From: Syntrophales bacterium
GTDB taxonomy: Bacteria > Desulfobacterota > Syntrophia > Syntrophales > UBA2192
Assembly (NCBI GenBank): GCA_025454095.1
Contig: JALOPC010000042.1
Location: 1-9,091, forward strand
Length of the DNA stretch: 9,091 bases
Direction: 5' to 3'
Part shown: positions 5,827 through 9,091 of the stretch, piece after piece
How the letters are laid out: the number at the start of each line of letters is the position of its first letter
Numbering within the stretch: the stretch's first letter is position 1
Made by a program: the position numbers and the translations under genes
The notes under the pieces: generated by a model
What the model was told of the DNA's origin: nothing
Database searches by the model: none
What the model saw: the letters and a program-made list of their open reading frames with translations, nothing else

Positions 5827-6864
5827 CTACTGCACGAGCCGCGGCGGGGTGTAGGCGCCGTAGCACGGGCCGACCGGGCCGCTCTGGGGGATAAACAGGA
5901 ACGAAGTGAAGTAGCCCTCGACGTACTTCTGGTTCCCGCCTCTGGCCCCGGTAATGTGAAACCCGATAAAGCCATATACCGGCACCCTCGCGTGCGTATC
6001 GAACTCGGCGTCGAGAACGACCGGCAGCGCCACGTCGATCTCGAGCGGGACTTCGTTGTAGATCGTGTTCTTGGTGCCGGGCTGGATCCAGATGCTGTCC
6101 AGGTTCGTCACGGTGTTGGGGTTCCCGTGTTCGATCAGATTCCGGATGAACGGAACATCGTTCGCATCGACGTCGAAAGAGGTCCACTGCCCCGCATCGT
6201 CTGCGGGGTAGTGATAATCGGAGCCGATTCTTATGGTGGATGAACGGCTGCCGAACTCGCTCGCCCTGTCGGCCACGGACCTTCTGATCGCGATGGGAAA
6301 CAGGGCGCCGGGGTAGGCGACACCGGGACAGGCGGTCACCGCCGTTGCCGTGGCGCTCACGTCGGCGCTGCCGATCCCGAGGGCCCGGGCAAAAAAGAGC
6401 TGCACGGGGCCGCTGTTCTCGGCGCCGCTCCTGCGCACCGTGACCTGGACGGCCGGCGCGTCCTGCGGCCCCTGCGTGCCGAGTGCGCTGCTCAGTGTCC
6501 CCGTCGCGAGGTTCCAGTACCCCGTTCGCACTTCGTAATCGGTGAGCGTGGCACCGCCGGCCCTGTTGGCGGGGGCCTGCGGATAGTCCGCCGCGGCCTC
6601 GGCGGCCCCCCACTCGGGCGGAACGACCGATACCACGGCTCCCGTGATCGAGCGCGGATACAGATGGCCCGCCCCGGCCAGCGCCGAGGCGTCGGCCGCA
6701 TTCTGAAGTTCGGTGCGCACCACGTAGAGGTAACCGATGTCGAGCGCCAGCGCCGCGATCCCCAGGAACACGATCATGAGAAACGCCACCAGAATGGCCG
6801 CCGCCCCCGACTGGCGGCGACGCCCTGTAAAAAAGGACTTCAGGTTGAATGATGATTTCTTCAC
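5827..6864 (-). CDS. tadG: TadG-like Tad pilus assembly protein
   Basis: A 345-residue envelope protein of the Tad (tight adherence) type IVc pilus machinery. It opens with a basic stretch ending RRRQSGAAA, a hydrophobic segment at about 21-41, and LDIGYLYVVRTELQNAADAS (41-60), the hallmark of the Tad N-terminal pseudopilin domain. The rest is beta-rich and presumably periplasmic; I see no MIDAS-type von Willebrand A motif, which longer TadG proteins often carry. The start is GTG 6864, preceded by AGGAGGG seven bases upstream; an in-frame ATG 14 codons earlier lacks such a site. It follows tadE with 61 bases between, so the two are co-transcribed. The main pilin (flp), prepilin peptidase and secretion ATPase genes are not in the window. 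Confidence 0.88.
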   Translation of the reverse strand: MKKSSFNLKSFFTGRRRQSGAAAILVAFLMIVFLGIAALALDIGYLYVVRTELQNAADASALAGAGHLYPRSITGAVVSVVPPEWGAAEAAADYPQAPANRAGGATLTDYEVRTGYWNLATGTLSSALGTQGPQDAPAVQVTVRRSGAENSGPVQLFFARALGIGSADVSATATAVTACPGVAYPGALFPIAIRRSVADRASEFGSRSSTIRIGSDYHYPADDAGQWTSFDVDANDVPFIRNLIEHGNPNTVTNLDSIWIQPGTKNTIYNEVPLEIDVALPVVLDAEFDTHARVPVYGFIGFHITGARGGNQKYVEGYFTSFLFIPQSGPVGPCYGAYTPPRLVQ

Positions 6865-6871
6865 GGGGTTA

Positions 6872-6878
6872 CCCTCCT
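6872..6878 (-). promoter_or_regulatory. Ribosome binding site fixing the GTG start of tadG
   Basis: AGGAGGG on the minus strand, seven bases before GTG 6864. It makes GTG preferable to the in-frame ATG at 6906. Confidence 0.8.
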
Positions 6879-6925
6879 GTTCTTCTCTTCTTTCCCTTGA
6901 AAACAAGACCGATCCATTTCCCCTG

Positions 6926-7318
6926 TCACTCGCACTTCATCGTCGTCTGGGCGTTGATGGTGACGGTTGTCAGAGCCAGGAAATTGTAATTGTACGAGAC
7001 GTTGACTTCCAGGTCCTGACCGAAAGCCGCGCAGCTCCCACTCGGGACCGTCGTCACGGGATTCGTCCTGGACCCGAAGGTGACGAGATGGTTCGCGGCA
7101 TAGCCGTCCACCACGCCCGTGATGCCGGCAACGGACATTCTGGGAATCCGCTGCACGATCCCGGCACGGGCGCCCTCGCGGCTTGCATTGGTGATGACCT
7201 GCTTGTCGTAGATCAGCAGGCCGAAATCGACGATGCCGAAAAACAAGGCCATAAGGACAGGAAGGATGATCGCAAATTCGACGGCGGATGCGCCTTTCTG
7301 GTTTCTCCACACGGTCAT
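6926..7318 (-). CDS. tadE: TadE-like pseudopilin
   Basis: A 130-residue TadE-family pseudopilin of the Tad pilus system. After a short basic start comes QKGASAVEFAIILPVL (7-22): Gly9 followed by Glu14 at +5 is the prepilin-peptidase (TadV-type) processing pattern, and the hydrophobic helix runs to about residue 37. NASREGARAG (44-53) is the conserved block after the helix. The C-terminal part is a small beta-rich domain. Known TadE/TadF proteins are cleaved minor pilins needed for pilus assembly. The start is ATG 7318 with GGGAGGT about six bases upstream. It is the first clear gene of a tadE-tadG operon. A structured leader of more than 150 bases lies before it. Confidence 0.93.
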   Translation of the reverse strand: MTVWRNQKGASAVEFAIILPVLMALFFGIVDFGLLIYDKQVITNASREGARAGIVQRIPRMSVAGITGVVDGYAANHLVTFGSRTNPVTTVPSGSCAAFGQDLEVNVSYNYNFLALTTVTINAQTTMKCE

Positions 7319-7465
7319 GGGTTACCTCCCGGGTTCATGATGATTTTTCCGCTCCGCGATATGCGTTTTGCATTCCACTGTTCATGTGCTGACATCTCCT
7401 TGGGCAATGACTATGCCGCACATCGATCGCGCCAACTTATCAATGAATTCAGCATGATACAAGAC

Positions 7466-7483
7466 GGCCCCGCACAAGGGACC
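7466..7483 (-). terminator. Weak hairpin directly after the zinc-ribbon ORF
   Basis: On the minus strand GGTCCC and GGGGCC pair over six positions (one U-G) with a six-base loop, starting at the base after the TAG stop. The following GTCTTGTATC is only moderately T-rich. It may be a weak terminator or the last element of the structured stretch 7466-7612. Confidence 0.35.
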
Positions 7484-7612
7484 CTACAGCCCACAGTGCC
7501 GGCTTGGATGGATATGCAGGATTGAGCCGGCGAATCGACGAGTTGGGCTGAGCGGCCATTTCGGGATGGTCCATTGTGAACGGCCGCGTCGATGCGAAGG
7601 CACCCGCTTCGC
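7466..7612 (-). ncRNA. Candidate structured RNA upstream of tadE
   Basis: Four successive stem-loops fall in 147 bases: GCGAAG/CTTCGC (7594-7612), GCGGCC/GGCCGC (7552-7587) with an inner TTC/GAA step, GCCGGCT/AGCCGGC (7498-7531), and GGTCCC/GGGGCC (7466-7483). The perfect stems exclude no G-U except in the last. The region overlaps the distal half of the zinc-ribbon ORF, where codon use deteriorates. It resembles no riboswitch I know; the hallmark bases of the c-di-GMP-I riboswitch are absent. It could be a tadE leader, an independent small RNA, or chance pairing in GC-rich DNA. Confidence 0.3.
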
Positions 7613-7747
7613 GCAGGTCAGAGCGATGAAGTTCAGCTTCGTAAAGCGGGACTTCATCTCCTCATCCTTTTTTTTGCACTCGGGGCACTCGTCCTCTTTG
7701 TCGAGCCTGAGGGAAAAGCGCCCGCACTCCTTGCAGGGCCACTTCAT
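7484..7747 (-). CDS. Small zinc-ribbon protein, doubtful C-terminus
   Basis: An 87-codon ORF whose first part is convincing. Four cysteines in CKEC (5-8) and CPEC (21-24), spaced C-X2-C-X12-C-X2-C, form a rubredoxin-like zinc ribbon, followed by a charged helix. AGGAGGT lies six bases before ATG 7747. To about codon 47 third positions are mostly G or C; after that codons such as CGA, TCA, CAA, ATA and CCA appear and the protein turns into Arg/Pro/His-rich sequence without motifs. Another frame is open in parallel for about 70 codons. So the natural protein may end early, be frameshifted, or the tail may be RNA-type sequence. Function is unknown; such ribbons bind metal and mediate protein or nucleic-acid contacts. 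It lies 239 bases after the Tad-type ATPase gene. Confidence 0.6.
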   Translation of the reverse strand: MKWPCKECGRFSLRLDKEDECPECKKKDEEMKSRFTKLNFIALTCAKRVPSHRRGRSQWTIPKWPLSPTRRFAGSILHIHPSRHCGL

Positions 7748-7986
7748 GGCGTCACCTCCTCGAGCCCGCGGCGAATCTCACCCCGGGGCACCCGTCGAGA
7801 AGCGAGTCACTGCCTGGCAGATCGGGGAGACGTCAGTGGATGACAAAAGAGCCGGACGGTGAAGATACACCAATCCAGACGATCCGGAACAAACAAGGCG
7901 CTCCGGAATGAGCGGACTTCCTTCTTCTATAACCACTCTACGTCTCGCCCCGGGCCATGGCAGGGGCCTGGGGCCATCCCTCGAAA
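7748..7986. other. Intergenic region between ATPase and zinc-ribbon genes
   Basis: 239 bases holding the zinc-ribbon ribosome site (7754-7760) and the hairpin at 7947-7974. I see no gene and no promoter with acceptable boxes on either strand. Confidence 0.5.
7947..7974 (-). terminator. Strong GC hairpin after the AAA ATPase gene
   Basis: Arms 7947-7956 and 7965-7974 pair over ten positions around an eight-base loop. On the minus strand one position is an A-C mismatch; on the plus strand it is a G-U pair. It starts 12 bases past the ATPase stop. No T tract follows, so it may be a Rho-assisted terminator or an mRNA 3' stabiliser. Confidence 0.45.
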
Positions 7987-9091
7987 TCAGAGCGCCAGGA
8001 AATAATTGTTGCAGGCGGCTTCGAGAGCCTGGCGGTCGAGCCGCGGCCTCTCCCGGCGATACTGGGCCGCCCAGAGAATCTGCTGAACGATGTCCCTCGG
8101 GTAGCAGGCCCGGAGGGGTTCCCTTCGCTCCTGGCTGATGATCCGAATCAGCTCGTCGGCCAGGGCCGGTTCGTAATCCAGGTCGTGTTTCATGCACAGG
8201 CGCAGCAACACTTCGCGGAACTGGTCGGGATTCAGGGGGTCGACCTTGATCTTCGTCTGGATGCGCCGCAGGAAGGCCTCGTCCACCAGGCGTGCCGGGT
8301 CGAGATTCGTGGCGAAGACGACCAGCATGTCGAAGGGGATCTCGATCTTCTTGCCGCCCGCCAGCGTCAGGAAGTCCACGCGGCGGTCCAGCGGCACGAC
8401 CCAGCGGTTGAGCAGCTCTTCGGGGCTCACGCGCTGGCGGCCGAAGTCGTCGATGATCAGAATGCCGTTGTTGGCCTTCATCTGCACCGGCCCCGAGTAG
8501 AAGCGGGTGGCGGCGTTGAACTGCAGGTCGAGCATTTCGATCGTCAGCTCGCCTCCCACCATCATCCGCGGCCTCTGGCACTTCACCCAGCGGCCGTCCT
8601 GCTCGGGGTCCGCGTCCAGCTCGATGCGCTGGTGCAGGACGGGATCGTAGACCGTGATGATCTGCCCGTCCACCTCCACGGCGTGGGGGACCCAGACGGG
8701 GTCCAGGTCGAAGAGGTGCGTGAGCGAAAGGGCGATCGTCGTCTTTCCCGTGCCGGTGGGCCCGTACAGGAAGATGCCCCGGCCGGACGTGGCCGCAACG
8801 CCGAGACGGTCGAGTGTCTCGCCGTCGAGCACCCACTCCTGGAAGGCATAGCGCACATCCTCCGGCGAGACCCGGATGCCTCGCACGCTCTGTGTCTCGA
8901 TGCGCTCGGTGTAGTCCTCGAGCGACACGGGTGCGGGACCCACGTATTGATTGTGGGCAAGCAGCTCCAGGGCCCGCGTCTTCCCGCCGGAGGTGGCGAC
9001 GATGCGGTGCGTGCCTCCCGTCATGCCCGTGACCTGGCACAGATGCTCCTTGCGCAGGCGCTGAAAGAGCTCTTCCACGACCCGGTAGGAC
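7987..9091 (-). CDS. AAA ATPase of Tad/Flp-locus type, 5' end outside window
   Basis: The frame is open to the right edge (codons S-Y-R-V precede the GTG at 9078) and there is no ribosome site before that GTG, so the gene very probably begins outside. Counting from 9078: residues 1-45 look like the end of a winged-helix domain, followed by NQYVGPAP (43-50). An AAA+ core follows with Walker A GPTGTGKT (106-113), Walker B ILIIDDFG (206-213), sensor 1 FATNLD (255-260), paired Arg271-Arg272 and CYPRD (325-329). From memory, this wHTH-plus-ATPase type, including the QYVGPAP block, recurs in Tad/Flp pilus loci; that fits tadE-tadG downstream. It is not the CpaF/TadA secretion ATPase, nor CpaE/TadZ. 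Its precise job is unknown; a remodelling or chaperone-like role is inference. Confidence 0.82.
   Translation of the reverse strand, partial: SYRVVEELFQRLRKEHLCQVTGMTGGTHRIVATSGGKTRALELLAHNQYVGPAPVSLEDYTERIETQSVRGIRVSPEDVRYAFQEWVLDGETLDRLGVAATSGRGIFLYGPTGTGKTTIALSLTHLFDLDPVWVPHAVEVDGQIITVYDPVLHQRIELDADPEQDGRWVKCQRPRMMVGGELTIEMLDLQFNAATRFYSGPVQMKANNGILIIDDFGRQRVSPEELLNRWVVPLDRRVDFLTLAGGKKIEIPFDMLVVFATNLDPARLVDEAFLRRIQTKIKVDPLNPDQFREVLLRLCMKHDLDYEPALADELIRIISQERREPLRACYPRDIVQQILWAAQYRRERPRLDRQALEAACNNYFLAL

Noticed and set aside
7319..7640. c-di-GMP-I riboswitch before tadE
   Set aside because: The pilus context suggested it, but the conserved GCACAGGGCAAACC-type and GGUAGC-type blocks are absent.

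Overview
The window comes from a GC-rich Gram-negative bacterium. It has a Sec tRNA (so selenoprotein synthesis is expected), Tad-pilus pseudopilins, an OmpA-C peptidoglycan-binding protein, a TAXI-type solute-binding protein, an ExeA/GspA-type ATPase and an AmpG-like permease. This combination fits a Desulfobacterota/deltaproteobacterial or betaproteobacterial-type genome. No marker in the window settles the phylum, and the assignment is inference.

Layout from the right edge leftwards, nearly all on the minus strand: (1) 9091-7987, the 3' part of an AAA ATPase gene of a type I associate with Tad/Flp loci, cut by the window edge and followed by a strong GC hairpin; (2) 7747-7484, a small zinc-ribbon ORF whose second half no longer looks coding and overlaps a run of four hairpins; (3) 7318-5827, tadE and tadG, two pseudopilin-type envelope proteins of a Tad system, followed by a 14-position stem-loop; (4) 5460-2965, a two-gene operon with a secreted TAXI-family binding protein and a membrane-anchored ExeA/GspA-like ATPase, 15 bp apart; (5) 2212-2886 on the plus strand, an inner-membrane-anchored OmpA-C protein convergent with that operon; (6) 1846-578, an AmpG-like MFS permease divergent from the OmpA-like gene, with candidate promoters whose -10 elements overlap on opposite strands; (7) 486-389, tRNA-Sec (selC) with a clear intrinsic terminator; (8) 79-1, the first 26 codons of a probable MarR-type regulator behind a near-consensus sigma70-type promoter.

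The common theme is the cell envelope: Tad pilus biogenesis, an ATPase with a periplasmic tail, a peptidoglycan-binding protein and a possible muropeptide-type importer. The points most worth a second look are the structured stretch upstream of tadE (7466-7612), the TAXI protein paired with an ExeA-like ATPase without any TRAP permease in view, and the symmetric TATAGTA box between the permease and OmpA-like genes. I found no CRISPR array, insertion sequence, phage gene or recognisable defence system. I do not see a clearly novel multi-gene system, only candidates listed with their limits.
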